A stretch of 64,000 nucleotides of DNA from Opisthocomus hoazin (Eukaryota; Chordata; Aves; Opisthocomiformes; Opisthocomidae): the NCBI RefSeq assembly GCF_030867145.1, contig NC_134418.1:55403682-55467681 (forward strand). Direction: 5' to 3'. The position numbers and the translations under genes were made by a program. The notes under the pieces were generated by a model. The model was not told where the DNA came from and ran no database searches. It saw only the letters and a list, made by a program, of their open reading frames with translations. How positions within the stretch are numbered: position 1 is the first letter of the stretch; every line of letters starts with the position of its first letter. Shown here in pieces: positions 47,800-61,479 of this stretch.

Positions 47800-48995
47800 A
47801 GGTGGAAGAGGAGGAGATTAGAGAGTGTTTAAGCAGGCATTTGAATGGAAGGATACAGCATCTTTGGAAGACAGGCAGGGTAGACGAGGAAGGAGTGTCG
47901 CCATGTATGTCAATGACCAGCTGAATTCCATGGAGCTCCATGTGGGGATCGATGAGGAGCTGACTGAGAGCTTATGGGTCAGGATTAGAGGCAGAGCAGG
48001 GACAGGTTTAATTATAGTGGGGGTCTGCTACAGACCATCTGACCAAGCAGACTAAGTGCACGAGGCCCTTATGGGCAGACAGGAGCAGCCTCACATTCAG
48101 AAGGCCTGGTCTTCATGGGGGTTTTCAACCACCCTGACATCTGTTGGAGGGACAACATAGCAGGGCATAAGCAATCCAGGAAGGTTCCTGTCATGCACTG
48201 ATGACAACTTCCTTCTCCAAGTGATAGATGAGCCAATGAGCAGAGGTGCTATGCTGTACCTTGTTCTCACCAACAAGGAGGGTCTGCTCGTGAATGTGAA
48301 GCTCAATGGCAGCCTTGGCTGCAGTGACCATGAAATGGTGGACTTCAAGATCCTCAGGGCAGCAAGGAGGACACACAGCAAGCTCACTACTCTGGACTTC
48401 AGGAGAGCAGACTTTGGCCTCTTCAGGGATCTGTTTGGTAGAGTACTATGGGATAAAGCCCTAGAGGGAAAAGGAGGCAAAAAAAGCTGGTTAATATTCA
48501 GGGATCACCTCCTCCAAGCTCAGGAGCGATCCATCCCAACAAAGAGGAAGTCTGGCAAAAATGCCAGGAGGCTTTTTTCCTATGAGGAAAGGTTGAGAGA
48601 GTTGGGGTTGTTCGGCCTGGAGAAGACAAGGCTCCGGTGACACCTTATTGCAGCCTTTCAGTGCTTAAAGGGGGCCTGCAAGAAAGCTGGAAAGGGACCT
48701 TTTTCAAGGGCATGTAGTGACAGAACAAGGGGTAATGGCTTTAAACTAAAAGAGGGTAGATTTAGATTAGATTAGAAGTAACAAAGAAATTCTTTACCAT
48801 GAGGGTGGTGAGGCACTGGAACAGGTTGCCCAGAGAAGTTGTGGATTCCCCCTCCCTGGAAGTGTTCCAGGCCAGGTTCGATGGGGCTTTGAGCAACCTG
48901 GTCTAGTGGAAGGTGTTCCTGCCTGTGGCAGGGGGGTTGGAACTACATGATCTTTAAGGTCCCTTCCAACCCTTACCATTCTATAATTCCATGAA
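47800..48995 (+). mobile_element. CR1 LINE, 5'-truncated with internal deletion of the reverse transcriptase
   Basis: The first part (about 47825-48570) encodes broken pieces of the CR1 ORF2 endonuclease. EDRQGRRGRSVAMYV, then SLWVRIRGRAG, GVCYRP and LGCSDHEMVDF are recognisable, with frameshifts and stops. At about 48572 it jumps directly to the C-terminal end of ORF2 (RLFSYEERLRELGLFGLEK, then MRVVRHWNRLPREVV in another frame), so the reverse-transcriptase core is missing. The element ends with the CR1 3' tail (CATTCTATAATTCCATGA). It is a dead copy. The 5' edge is approximate. Confidence 0.85.
48221..48640 (+). pseudogene. CR1 ORF2 remnant, endonuclease end fused in frame to C-terminus
   Basis: A 139-codon open frame covers the late endonuclease region (NGSLGCSDHEMVDFKILRAA) and continues in frame across the internal deletion into ERLRELGLFGLEKTRLR. 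No reverse-transcriptase motifs remain. It has no promoter of its own and is unlikely to make a functional protein. Confidence 0.65.
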
Positions 48996-51900
48996 ACTAG
49001 ATGTGGCAGTTGGCCAGGAGCATTGCATGCAGTGTGTAATGCTGGTGGCTTGTATGGATGTGCATACAGCGGTTGGGAACACCTGGCTCACTCAGTGTGA
49101 GCAGATCAGATAGAACTCCCTGGCAGGCAACTACCAAAGACTCACACAGCCTTGGCACTGGTTGCTTTCTTCCCAGCAGCTGTAAGATGCTGCCACCTTC
49201 CTTTGCTAAACTGCTCATCCCTGCTGTTGTAGGAGGTGGTGGGCAACATGCAGGTAGCACTCCAGCACCCAGGGGCTTATTGCCTCTTGTGCTGCCGGGA
49301 CAAAATATTACTTGCTCCCTGATGTGCAACCTGAGGATGTGGCCTCTCTGTGCATCAGTGAGTGAGGCAAAGGGCTTTGTTCTAAGCAGAAGGAATGATT
49401 CATTCATAGCAGTGAAGGAGGTGGCTGCTGTATTAAGGCTGTGTACTGTCCCAGAGAGCAGCAGAAGTGCCAGTTGCAGGTCCTGTGGGACAGCCAGAGG
49501 CTTTAGGCCACGTGCATAAATCTGCATGGCTCAGAGAAAGAAAGCATTGCAAGGACATACTGCACAGGAACCTTAGAAACAAAGATATCTCTGTCTCTTA
49601 ATGTCATACAACTCCATGGGGAGGATCTAGTGAAGGAGCCATCAAAAACTGGGCAAGAAGAAGGCTCCTTTCTCTTCCACCCCCCTCGGCAGAGCAATGC
49701 TTATGAGCCTGAGGGTCTTACATTGGGAAATAAAAGCACCGAATTACTGAAAGATTAAACAACTTCAGGTGTAAAAAAGAAAAATAAGTTGCTGGTATCT
49801 GGAAGAGGACAAAAAAGTTGTCATCATTACCCAGACAGTCTTTCCTAAGCCTGCCTTTTTATAACTGCAGATAGAGCAAATCTGACCGAAAGCCTCTGCT
49901 GCAGCTTGGAAAACCAGCATGTGCTGCGGCATCTCCGGTGCTGTACGTCGGTACAGCCAGAGCCACCCGCGCACCCAGAGGAGGCTGAGCAGCGCCTGTG
50001 CCAGGCTCTCCGGCTGCCAGCGACTGCTGCCCACCGGGGCTGGCCGGCACACAACACTCCTCTATCAACGACTTGGTTATTTTGCAGCTTGCACTTTTTC
50101 TTTTTTAAAGTTAAACAAAAATGGCAGTTTAAAAGAAAAAGTCCAGGCTATTGCTTCAAGTAAATTGTTCTTCATTCCTACTGATAAGCTTAACACTACA
50201 GTATGGCACACACTCCAGGTTTAAGATCTGTACTGTATTTATGTAGACCTTCCTCTCTCTTACCTGCTGTAATTCTGCACATGGCCTCCTGTTCCTGAGC
50301 CATCCCCTGCTGAAGATGAGGGAAGCACACAGGTTACATCTGGCTTTGTGTCTTTTACTTTGAGCAAATGCTTCTCCCAGTCTGGTTCCTCTATAACACA
50401 CTGGCAAGTCTAAAAGGGGGAAAGAGGGAAAGGAAATGAGTTGTTTTTCCAGATGATGCCTGATGAAATAATAAAAGGGACACCTGAACTCGCTTCACGT
50501 GTCCAAGGAGATGCAGGTGTGGAAGCTGCTCATGGTGATTTAATTGCCACGGTGGAGTCTGAAACAGGGCATCCACACCTTCAGAGCAGGTGTCCGGATG
50601 CCAAAGGAGTTAGAAAAAGTGAGTCTGAGGCATGTCCCCACACCAAACACAGAAATCAAAGTACTAAGAATAACAACAGGCAAAGGCTTTGTACATGCAG
50701 TAGCCTACAGAGCTGTGATGGTGGGATTGCAATACAGTGAACCAGTTCACTTAGCAAACTCTGGATGTAGGATTATTTATATCCATGGCTTAATGACTGC
50801 TTGTTGAGATGTGCAGAAGTGCTTGTAGCTGGTCAGTTGTGTGTAGCTGGTGTGTAGTTGTGAACCTGCTGTTAGCCACCATAGGTTTGTTAATAGATTA
50901 GTTTTTCTTTCATTCCTCCTGATAACACAGGGCTGAAGTGCAGTTACTGATGAGCTCTCAACACTCATGGCCCCATTTATACCAGTGTACCGAATCCAGG
51001 TATCTTTATCCTCACAATCAGTGTTAATTAGACAGGCTAAACTTTTCAGACTTTGTCGTTTTTACTGAAACTGCCTAGATAAGAAAGACACCATCTGGGT
51101 AAGGCAGTGGTTGTAATTCTACAGGTCTCCAGAGCTTAAACTATTTATTCACCTTTTCCCTCAAAGTTCTGCTCCAGTATCTACAGCCTACTTGTTTATT
51201 TCATCATTTGTTACTCCTTTTGTTGGCATGCTCAATTTAGATGCTTTTCACTGGTTCCAAAAAGCAAGCTAATATTAGCCACCAACTTTCATAACTCTTT
51301 ACAAGAGCTGCAAGCGTGAAATTTCCAGTCCTGCTTGCTGTTTGGTCAAGCTATTCCAAGTCACACGTCCCTGTACCTACTGATGTCCAGGGCAGTAGTC
51401 ATAAATAGCTCAAGAGCAGTACAAATAGTCCTTCCTGAATTCATAGACACTGTTTATACTGTTAAGTAATACATATCCGACAGTGATTATAACTCTGTAG
51501 AGGGAGAAATAGCTAGACTAACAAAGTCAAGTTAAACTACAAAACTTTAACTTTAGAAAGTAGCATTCGTTAAAGAGTGACTCATCAGTTCTTTCTTTAA
51601 GTGTCTTCCACAGCTGCAGCTTGAGCTGAGTACTGTTATTATTAACTGGGAAAGCTTCCAAAGCCAATATATAGAAAGATCCAGAAGAAAATATTTTGGT
51701 GCTTTAACTAAAGCTAGTGTCTCCATTGGTCATGTAAATGGTAGAATGGGAGCCAATGTTTTCCTTAAAAAAATATATTTAATCAGCAGGAGTTATCTGT
51801 GAATGCTAAACTTTGGAGTAACTATCGCATCAGCATTTCTTAAACTTGTTTTCAAAGACACAAAATTAAAGCCTTAATGTCATAATTAGAGGGTAGTACA

Positions 51901-54900
51901 TAATTACAGGATTTGCGTGACCTACTCTCTAAGCACGAACCCTCTTCTAACAGAGTTCTTCCCACTCATTACTTCACTCATGTTTCACTTGAACATGGCT
52001 GTCCTCACTTAGCCTGACAGCTCTCCATTTGGAGGCCAAGTAGAAGATGTGCAAAAGAAATGCCTCAAAGAACCTCTCCTGGTTTATGAGCGACCATGCT
52101 GGTATTACCAGTCTCTGCTCTGCAGTGCATAATTACTACAAATGCACAATCCACGTGTAGGCTTTCTGCTGACCTGCCCTGCCCTATTCCTTCCAGTCCA
52201 TCCAAATATGGGATTTGAGTGGCAAAGCCACTGGATATGTTGCAATCTGCACACTCATGTGCTGAACAAAAGGGAGCGTGGGCTCTGCAATGGCCTGCAG
52301 TCCTACATCTGGATTGGCCTGGCTGACCAGTGACCGTTGCTCTTCACAGGTTCCTTCTCTCCAGAGACGGTATTTTGGGGAACGATGGGTATTTAACTTC
52401 CATTTGCTAGCTGGACCTGGAAACTGTAAAAGCATTTTTTTCTCCTCAAAACTTTCTGGAATCTGCCATTTCAGGAAGAACAATTCACAGCTTTCATGGC
52501 AAGCTTGGATTCTAAGCTACTAGGTTTTCGACTTTCTGGGCCTGAACTTTAAGGGAAGCTTAGTTTTGTTCTCATGCTAACTCCTCTTCCAATTCCTCTG
52601 GCACCAGGATTTAAAGCAAACTCTGAAAAGTTTATCTTTGTTTAAGACTGAAGGGCAAACAATCTCTCTTTCTGCTTGGGACAAACTTTATTCCCATGGA
52701 CAAAGCCATCAGGTAGCCACAAGGAATTCCTTGCCAAAAGAGAGCATGACTGGGTGAGAAGCTAGCAAGTGGGTCACAGACCTGTTGACAAAGACGCTTA
52801 CTTCAGACACAAAGTGTGTGGAAGAATTTGGCCTCCAAGACTCTTTTTCTGAGACACATTCCAACTGAGAAGTACCATGTCCTTCCCAGCATCAGCTTCC
52901 ATTTTGCCACACAGCGTGCAGGTGCAGCCTCAGTGCCAGCCTCCCAACTCCTGCCAGCAGCACAGGGACGAGCATGTCAACAGAAATACGTGCCTTGGCA
53001 TTTGAAAAGCCTTGCTTCTCACTGCCAAGGCAACGTGTGCTGGGGGACCATCCATTGCCTGCAACCAGAGCCTGTGTCACTGAGTCCCTGAGCACAGAGG
53101 AGAAGGAGCAGCAGCAGCCGGGCAGCTCGTAGTACTGAGGACTTCTGCGGACTGGAAAAGCAGCCCTCAGTTTTGTCATCCAGTACCTTTTCTTCCTAGA
53201 AATACATTTTGTGACTAAAGTCTTGGCTAAAAGCAGATCACGCCAATCCTAAAATCACAGTGTGCCCAGAGTTTTGCTATTGCAGCTCAGGAGGAGAGGA
53301 AGCAAACACTCCAGCCAAACTCCCGAGGTAGTTACTTCGGAGGAGCCAGGAGGCCCGGGGTTGCTTCTACAGGGGGAAATTAACAGCTTGGGCAGGCCAG
53401 CCTGCAAAAAGAGACCAAACAAGCCAGTGCACAAGCCTTTGGAGTAGGTATCAAAAGGGCTTTAATTTGCCTGCCCTGATGTCATTTCATATTCTGTCTC
53501 ATGATACTCATTTACAGGATGGAGGAAGCAATACTTCCTTGGGCTCTGGAAAGGGAATGTCATATGCCTGCATTTGTATGAGCTTTCAAGTATGTAAAGG
53601 GATATTCATGTGGAAAATTAGCCCTGATGGAAGGAAACGTGGATATTCAGCAGGGACACGGCAGAGAGGAAGGCGCGTTTTCTCTTCTGTATTCCTTTTC
53701 TTCCCTCACACATAAAACTATTTTAGGTTTTCTGGAAAGAAACTGAAGGAAAGAAAAAGAAGCAAGTTTCCATCCAGAGCACTGTGTTATAATGAACCTG
53801 TACTGTGGAGGGTGTGGATGAGACGTAATTCTGAGCATGTTCCCACCATGCAGCATGGCACTCTGTGTTCCATGACCAAAACCTACAGTTAGCTAACGTG
53901 CAAAAATTAGTAAGGGGAAAAACCTACCATTCCCCAAAATTTCTGCGTTCTAGGCAAGAGAGCTGAAATCAGGTGGGAGCTAGGAAGTGACTGCAAATGA
54001 ATGAATAACAAATATATGTGCCAACACATGTATCATCAGAAGAAAGTGAATATCTCTACGGCTTTCTTTAGTCATCCAGGTGTGTAGCCCTTAAGAGGAG
54101 GACAGCAGACATTTTGAGAAGGAAGGAATCTTTATTTTATCTTGCTGTGGAAATTAATAATGAAAACCAAAGGATGCCATGTGCTGCAGTTCTGCACTCC
54201 TCCCTTACGCTGTCTGCTGGGCAGCACAGAGTGGGCAGCTGTGGTCTGCAAAGCACTGGGAGCGGGCTGTGCTTGAAGTTTCTACCTGTCTACTTGAGCG
54301 AGTAAAAGCCCATAGCCCTCCTTGCTGTCCTAGTATCCCTTGAAATAATGGTTACGTAAGCAGTGATGGAGGGAGTTGCACTGGGGGCCTGCAGGCTCCC
54401 CGCTTCCGAAGGAAGGTGGGAGGCACCATCTAAGCTGCCGGTGTCCGTACCAGCACAGATGATCGCAGGTGGTGCAGCCACAGCCCTGTACCAGAAACAC
54501 GACCTGCCACAGAGCCAGCCTGCGCAGCATGCCCAGCACCCGCTCAGACGATTGTCGGACAAAGCTGGGCTGCAGCCCTGCCCTTTCATAGCAGCGCGGT
54601 CGGTCATGACATGCAATACTGCAAAATGCAAGACATCTCAACAGTAATTTGGATGCTTTGTGGGACACCAACCTGAGTGCAGAGACCCTGCTAAAAGCGA
54701 TGTGGGTCTGGAAAGTGACAGCTGCTCTGTTTTTCTTTTGCACAAGTGAAAGCAAGACTCCTGAATTTGCTAATCAGCCTACTTCACTAGCTAGTAAAAC
54801 ATCAGTCCCTTGCATAAAAATTTACAGCCTACAAATTAAAAAAGTCATGTTTCTCCTCCTGCCTGCAGACTTTTCTCAATGGTGTTCTTAGAAATTCTGC

Positions 54901-55350
54901 TGGAGAAAAGGCTAACTAAATCGATTTTCCTCTCTAAATCCTCACGCAGTAGGACAAGGTGACAGGCACTAAACGTGACAAATCCAGAGAAAGGGAACCC
55001 AGTAAGTGCTGACTTAGTGCTGCTTGCCTCATGGCTTCCCTAAGCACTTTTCAGTTCCATTTTTTTAGGCACATTAAATAGCTGCTTCCTGCCGGACAGT
55101 TAAAATTTGTTACTTGGAAGACCAGCGAGAGTTTGCAATGGAGCAGCTCACTCAATGGCCTGGTGGGTCTGGTTTCCCTGTGTAAATGACCATAGTCCAC
55201 ATTCCTGCTCCCACAAATATATTTCATATACAAAAGTGAAAGACTGTGGATGCAGAAGCTGTGAAAAAAACCTGCTCTGATCACTGTCTCTTCCATTAGT
55301 AGCCCGGGGGTTCGTCTGATTGATGAGTAACACCTTTTCTTACCAAGTCT
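48996..55350. other. Intergenic DNA downstream of CR1
   Basis: No gene or complete repeat was recognised. The sequence is mixed to AT-rich. The longest open frames are 176 codons (48997-49527, - strand), 153 codons (49058-49519, + strand, overlapping the former) and 141 codons (54330-54755, - strand), none with a family motif. No RNA gene was identified by eye. Confidence 0.55.
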
Positions 55351-55353
55351 GAT

Positions 55354-56069
55354 ATGAATGAAGCAGAGCGGGGTCTGGCAGTAGCATTTCCCACACCTCT
55401 GGGAAAGCCCTCCCCGACAGCCGCGCTGTCTCACTCCTGCTCTTGCCCCGCCTGGTCACACCTAGCCACCCCGCGTTGCCTTTGGCAGGCGGAGCAGACA
55501 GGCGGGAGTACTGGGAATTTCTCCCGGCCGGTGCCTCCGAGAGGCTGGATCACCCAGCAGGGCTCCGGCAGCGGGAAGCGTCCCTAGTGCCCCTGTGGGC
55601 ATCCTTCCCCATTAAGGAAAAGGGCAGCGGGACATGGACGCGAGTATTGGCTGCTTACACGCAAGGGGACGGACAAAACCGTTCTCCAGAGGCGATCATG
55701 TCTCTACCATTTGTCAGCATTCACAGCACCAGAGGGAAAACTCCAAGCCAGGGAAACTTGTATCAGCGTAAAGCTGACAGCATGTTGGAAACATTCTCAG
55801 CTGATATGCTGGTGTGCCAGGGTCATGTCCCTCTACGACTCCTACTAAGACGGCGCTTTTCAGGTGCACATCCTCGCTCCCACTTGTCGTCCCTTTCATC
55901 CCAGCTCACCTTCTCCCTCCTCCTGTCCATTACCCCAGGCAAGCAGACCAGGAGGACATTGCACATACACGGTAGACCCATCAGCCCAGTGGTCCTCTCA
56001 GCTGATGCACGTAACATTTCAGGTCCCAGACATCACTCGTACTTTTGGATTAGTCCTAAACACCTATGA
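55354..56069 (+). other. GC-rich patch with a 208-codon open frame of unknown status
   Basis: An open frame runs from an ATG at 55443 to a stop at 56069, with its first 250 bases GC- and CpG-rich. I recognise no domain, signal peptide or homologue. It could be an exon of an unknown gene, a lncRNA promoter, or chance. A second overlapping frame (55354-55587) argues that base composition alone may explain it. Confidence 0.2.
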
Positions 56070-56923
56070 AGTACAAACAAGTATGAGCTAGGTCCAGGGG
56101 CGTCTCTACATTAAATGTGTTTGTGTGATTTAGGGGAATGTATAACAGAGTAGGATGTGCTCACATAAGCTTCTAGTTTAGCAAGTCAGTGCAACCAGCT
56201 AATAGCATCCGAGCCATAGACTAGATCCCTTGGCCAGCTGCCAAGCCAGAAGAGAGGAGGCAAGACTGACAAATTTTTTCCTCATGCTGCATAAATAATA
56301 CAGGTCAGCCAGCGAGGCAGTGGGGAACTACTCACCCAATACAAATTGGCAAAGATGACAGCATCCCCTTGGGAAGATTCAGAAAATCACACTGAGGCAA
56401 AAAGGTTCCTAGACCAGTTTCTTCCCATTCACTCTGGACTAAGCGCTCCCGTGTCACTTTCCCTCTTAATACCTTTTTCATGCAAAAGTTATTGATATTT
56501 CACAGATTAATATTACATACTGCTGTTAATGGCTCATGAAACTTTGTCCTTGAAGGAGCTACCCAGAAAGCCAGCAGCCCAAAGGGACAGACCGGCCCTT
56601 AGGAAATAGTAAAGACAGAAGTGGGTTTAATCCTCTAAGAGTGTAACCCTACTCACCCACAGTCAAGACAGATGCACTGAGACTGGAATAAATGTGGAGA
56701 AGGGCATCAAGAAGAGCCAACAGAGGCTCTAACCATAACTCGGCCTTCAAGCGAGCATGAGTTCATCCCACAGCATGGCACCAACTACCACAAATTGCTA
56801 TCCAGTGCTTCACTTCCCTTTCCATATCACCTCTCTCCCGTCTTCTTCCCTTCTTCCTTCTGAAGCAGTGGGAAATTGCTAGCAGAGCTTCCCAGGAGAG
56901 GAAGAAGGGGTTTGGGGGTTGGC

Positions 56924-56958
56924 GGTTTTTTTTTTAGACATAATGAAAAAAAAAAACC
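56924..56958. repeat. Poly-T/poly-A fold-back
   Basis: GG plus ten Ts (56924-56935) and eleven As plus CC (56946-56958) can pair over about 12 bp around a 10-base loop. It directly follows a G-rich stretch (GGGGTTTGGGGGTTGG). Confidence 0.6.
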
Positions 56959-57363
56959 CCAGCACCAACAATCATAAATGTGTTTTAGAATGGTGAGAAT
57001 GAGAAGCTTTTTGGAGAAATTAGTCTGCAGAAGTGTTATGGGAACTTCACTCAAATGCTGCGAAACTGTGCTATTTGCCGATCATTTTGTTCAGAACTTG
57101 TCTATACCAGGCTAATGGATTTGTGATTTTTTTCATTCTGACTAAGAGAGAAAGGAAGCAGGTTGCTGTAATACCTGCACTGTCTGTGGATGTTATTTTT
57201 TTCTTTCAATTTGAGCTACTGCGTAGGAGGACAAACTCTGAACACAGGACTAGCAGTTCGAGTTTGATTCAGGAGTTAAAGTCACCGAGAAAATGAATTA
57301 CTATACTGACATAAAATGTGGTAAGGCAGAACAAGAATTAATACATGAACGTAAGTGATCAAT

Positions 57364-57400
57364 AAAAAAAAAAAAGGAAGAAAGGAAGAAAGGAAAAGAG
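57364..57400. repeat. Poly-A and GGAAGAAA microsatellite
   Basis: Twelve As are followed by degenerate GGAAGAAA units. It is a simple purine repeat. Confidence 0.8.
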
Positions 57401-60063
57401 GAATTTGTTCCCCTCAATTTAGGAAGAGTCCATACATTGTGCTATTGACAGAGGCGAGCAATTATGCAATGACGTAAGGAATTTTAGCAGGACTAAGCAA
57501 ATTTTTCCTGAATCAAGAAAGCAATCTTTGATCCTTCCCTCCCCAGAAAGGACCAGTAGAAGCATGGTAAAGTGTGCGCAGAGTAGCATGAATGGCATGT
57601 GTTGCTGTCAGGCAATACATCAGCCAAGAGACCAACCTCCTGAGAAGTTAAACACTTGGTTTCTGCAGGTCTATGCTTTGCCACTACAAGAACTGTCATA
57701 ATCAAATTTTTTTGCCTCAACTCACAGTGCCAGGAGACCTTTCAGCATTTTCTTTCCTTCTCATTTTCCTTTTTCTCCTTTCTGAGGAGTCTTTCTTTTA
57801 TTGCACAGCTTGCAAAGTTGTTAAGGCCAGGACAAAGCAGAGCAAATCAATCACTTCTCCATCTTTAATGAAGTGATCAAAGAAAGAATGAACATACACA
57901 CTCAGAGTGAAGTGGATGCTCAGAGGTTTCAAGACAGACTCTTGTCTGGGAATAGAAACCAGTATTTTTCTTTCTTATGATGCAGTTATTTATTTTCCGG
58001 GAATCTGACGTAAAGTATACTGAAGCAGATATATCTCTCCTAATAGCTTGACTACCACATGGCATTTCAGCAGCTATATTAAAAAGAACAAAAAAAGCTA
58101 TATTATTGATCAAAAAAATAGCTCAAAATGACAATGCTAAAAAGTACCAAAAGAATCCTTATTCTAAGACATCATTGAGTTACTGTTAAGACTGTAGAGA
58201 TCTTGCAAATGGAGCAAGATCAAAGAGCATCACTAGAATTAAGTTCATAGCATTAACTACGATATCTGCGTCTAAAACACAGCAGCTTAGGTGTGGTTTG
58301 CTTGCTCATGGCCCAGAATCCTGTCTCAGGAATAAACCAGCATTGTTCATCCTTTTATTTTTAATCCATAGAAAAAGAGTAAGGAAGAGGAGGAGGTGTG
58401 ACTCCGAGGCCTATTTACTAACTTGCTAACACCCCTAGCACACAGGGCATCGCAGCACACCGGTGCAGGAGCTCAGTGGGTAAACTGGGGCAGTGATAAC
58501 AGGGCCTTCTCCTCAGTTTTAATCCAGCCAGGCAGCACCTCTGCAGCAATGCTACATGGCAGGACTGCACCAGAGGAGCCAGGCTTGAGCAAGTATTTGG
58601 CAGCTGAAGTTCTTCCTGCTCCAGTTTGTTTGCTCCCAGTACCAGGCTGGTGGAGTTTTAGTCAGTAGGGTCTTTTTGGCCCTAGGCACGCTCTGCCCAG
58701 AAGACCATGTGGTGCTGAAGATGCTTCCTGCATGTCTTCTTAGTAAACCTCTGTGTTGAATTAGCATTTGGAAGCCTCACCTAAGCTGCAGGGCCGCCTG
58801 GGCTTTGCCACGAGACAGTCAGGTCTTTAGCTTCCCACTGCGCAAAAGCAGGCTGTCTGTTTTTATGCCAAATTTTGATGCTAGGCTATTCTGATAGTCG
58901 CATAGCAGGTATGCTTTGAATGTATTCACCCCCACCCTTTGGCAGTATAAAAAGCTGTAACGCAAGCTGAGGTCTTCTGTTAATTCACTGTGGTGTAATT
59001 TTTCCCCTAGAGTATCAAACCGCAAAAACAGCTTATAGGAAATCTTGGCAAAGTTACTTCCATTCATCCAAACACAGGAACTATTCACTGTGATAAAGCA
59101 TAAAATGAGGATCAGTGGTTTGCTGCTATTCCTAAGTCACGTATAGCAGCTCAATCATTAGCTCTTTATGTATCAGCTAAGATTTGAATTTTTTTCCCTA
59201 GTGATCTCTTTCCTTTAACTTAATTCCTTATAAGCTTGTCCTGGGGATAGGTGGAAATTTTGCAGAGGCAGTGGTAGTTTTTAACATATCACAGTGGCTT
59301 TCACTCGAAATGACTGAACACAGTGGGACATCTTGTTCTGTGCTGTTGAGTCATTTTAAAACTGTGAAATATCACTCTTGGAGCTTCTTCTGAATCGTGC
59401 AAACCACAGAGCATCTCCTTCTCTGAAGACGAATAGGAAACTAATCCTATTTTCAAACATACACATGCACACACAATTTTTCATTTCACGGGACGTACAA
59501 AAGCTTTTCTTTCAGGGACTTTTTTCACTACTCGCAGTCACGTTGTAATTTGCTAAAATGAAAATATGTTTCTTGATCATAGTCCTGATTATTTATAAAA
59601 CAGAAAGCCCCAACAATTTCAGTTTTGCATAACTGCCATTTTGAGAAAGGTCATTCAGAAAATTTGTTCAGAAACAGACGGGTGGTTTGACCTTTTCAGG
59701 TTCATCTGCTATATTTCGAAGCATCTACAGAAGGAGCGAAGGATTTACAGCACACACTGTTTCAAGGTTAGGCACAGGGTAGTGGTAAGACGAGAGAAGT
59801 ACTGCAGTGTGTTGCAGCGGTGTGGTGTTTCCCTTACTGAAAGTACTGAAGAACTTATTGAGAAGATATGATAACAGAACACAGTATTATTATAAAGGTA
59901 ATTGGCCTTATCCTGGAGCAAAAAGAACCAGGCAAGCTATTGGATTGCCTTTCAGCCCTGTGCTTCTGCTATGATTTTTATTGCAACCCTCAATGGGTTT
60001 TCCCGCTATTTTTTTCCAAGCTAAAGCTATACAAAGCATTTGCTAAGAAACATCAAACTCCTG

Positions 60064-60087
60064 ATTACCAAGCGTATGCTTGGTAAT
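60064..60087. repeat. Perfect 10-bp hairpin with a 4-base loop
   Basis: ATTACCAAGC and GCTTGGTAAT are exact reverse complements around GTAT. It lies in AT-rich intergenic DNA. The stem is too short for a microRNA precursor. It could be a protein-binding dyad. Confidence 0.75.
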
Positions 60088-61479
60088 AAAACTGCAAAAG
60101 TTCACTTTCTAAAAATGAACAGATGGGTTTTATTCCAGAGGATCAGATATATCCAAGAAAGTGTACTTCACTTGCAGAAAATGGCCAAAAGAAACCCTCA
60201 AGCAGCTACTGGGCATATAAGTGTTAAAAGCATAATCAATCTATATGTCATATATGAAATCAATAGCAATTATAGTAGAAAAATGTAACTCTCTAAAGAG
60301 CAACCGGTATTTCTCCAGTAGTCCCCCTGGGCCAGTGATAGAGGCAGAATTTATATGGATTTTCAATAGCAAGTCTTAATGTATTCTGTGCTAGGTATAA
60401 GATTAGATGTAATTTTTTTTTTTTTTAAACATAACAGGGTATCTTGTGTCTTCCTATCGAGGTTCAGCACGGAGACAAAGGATTAAACCACTACTACAAC
60501 TTAGATAGCGCAGGACTACACCTGAAGAATAGATTCCAATAGTAAATTACAATGCATGGTCTTTGTGCATCACTGAAAACTTGCTAGATTAAAACAACAC
60601 ACTTAGTAAGTAAAGGTCGCTTACTTACTCACCCGCACAGGAAGTTTTGGAGTTTTGCTACTTGCTATTGGACACGCCTGTGTAAGAAGACAAAGCTGAG
60701 TCAGAAAAAAGAAGCCGAGAGAAGCACTGCCAGATTTTGACGACTTGAACAAACTATGCTGTACTAACTTGTCCTTCTTTGTGGCTGTGTTATAATTCAT
60801 ACAAACATGGTTGCACTCTGTCGCAGGGACTCTAATGCTTCAAAGGGAGAAAGGGCTGCCAAAAAGTTCAAATTGCTCAAGCTATTTTCCCAGGCAAGCG
60901 CATTCCATCTCAGTTCGGACATTGTATCCTTTCTCCACCGTGGAAGCAGCTCACCAACTTCACCTGTTTCACCTGCATTCCTTCGTATAGATCTCTCCGC
61001 CTCGCAGAATCCTGGGTCCAAAGTCTCAGACAGTTTCCCGGGTTTTTCTGTCAGTATATGGACTTCCTGATAAAAATTTTTCCAAATTGATCATAAATAC
61101 AATGCACAGAAATGTTCAGGAAAAAATGATCACTCTGAAAGGGGAGGGGAGGCTCTCATGGAATGTGGATTTCACCTTCCTATCAACTCTTCCATTGCAG
61201 CAGCCATGGCCTTCCTACGATGCCCTGAGTAAGGCTTTAAGGACTTCCCATACCTTTCTCCTTCTTTTCCCCTTCGTTTTGATGCCGAAATACATTTTTC
61301 TTGTCTGTTAAATCACACTTTGTTCTGTCTGAGTGTTATTTGACAACACCCTCTCGGAGGAGGCAGCGCCAAGCAACGCGCAGGTTGCACACCGGCTCAA
61401 ATGAAACGGCTGCATTTACAGCACGAAGAAAAACACCAAACTAGCAGGCGGGGAAAAAAAACCTGACACAGTTAAGCTG

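Larger units (their letters stand above)
56070..61340. other. AT-rich intergenic DNA
   Basis: No gene was recognised on either strand. Features seen are an A-run plus GGAAGAAA microsatellite (57364-57400), a T10/A11 fold-back (56924-56958) and a 10-bp hairpin (60064-60087). EGF exons, expected on the - strand by mammalian gene order, were not found. Confidence 0.55.

Noticed and set aside
60797..61070. Pair of open frames on opposite strands just before the CpG island
   Set aside because: Considered as a 3' exon of an unknown gene, but there is no motif, splice consensus or poly(A) signal arrangement to support it.
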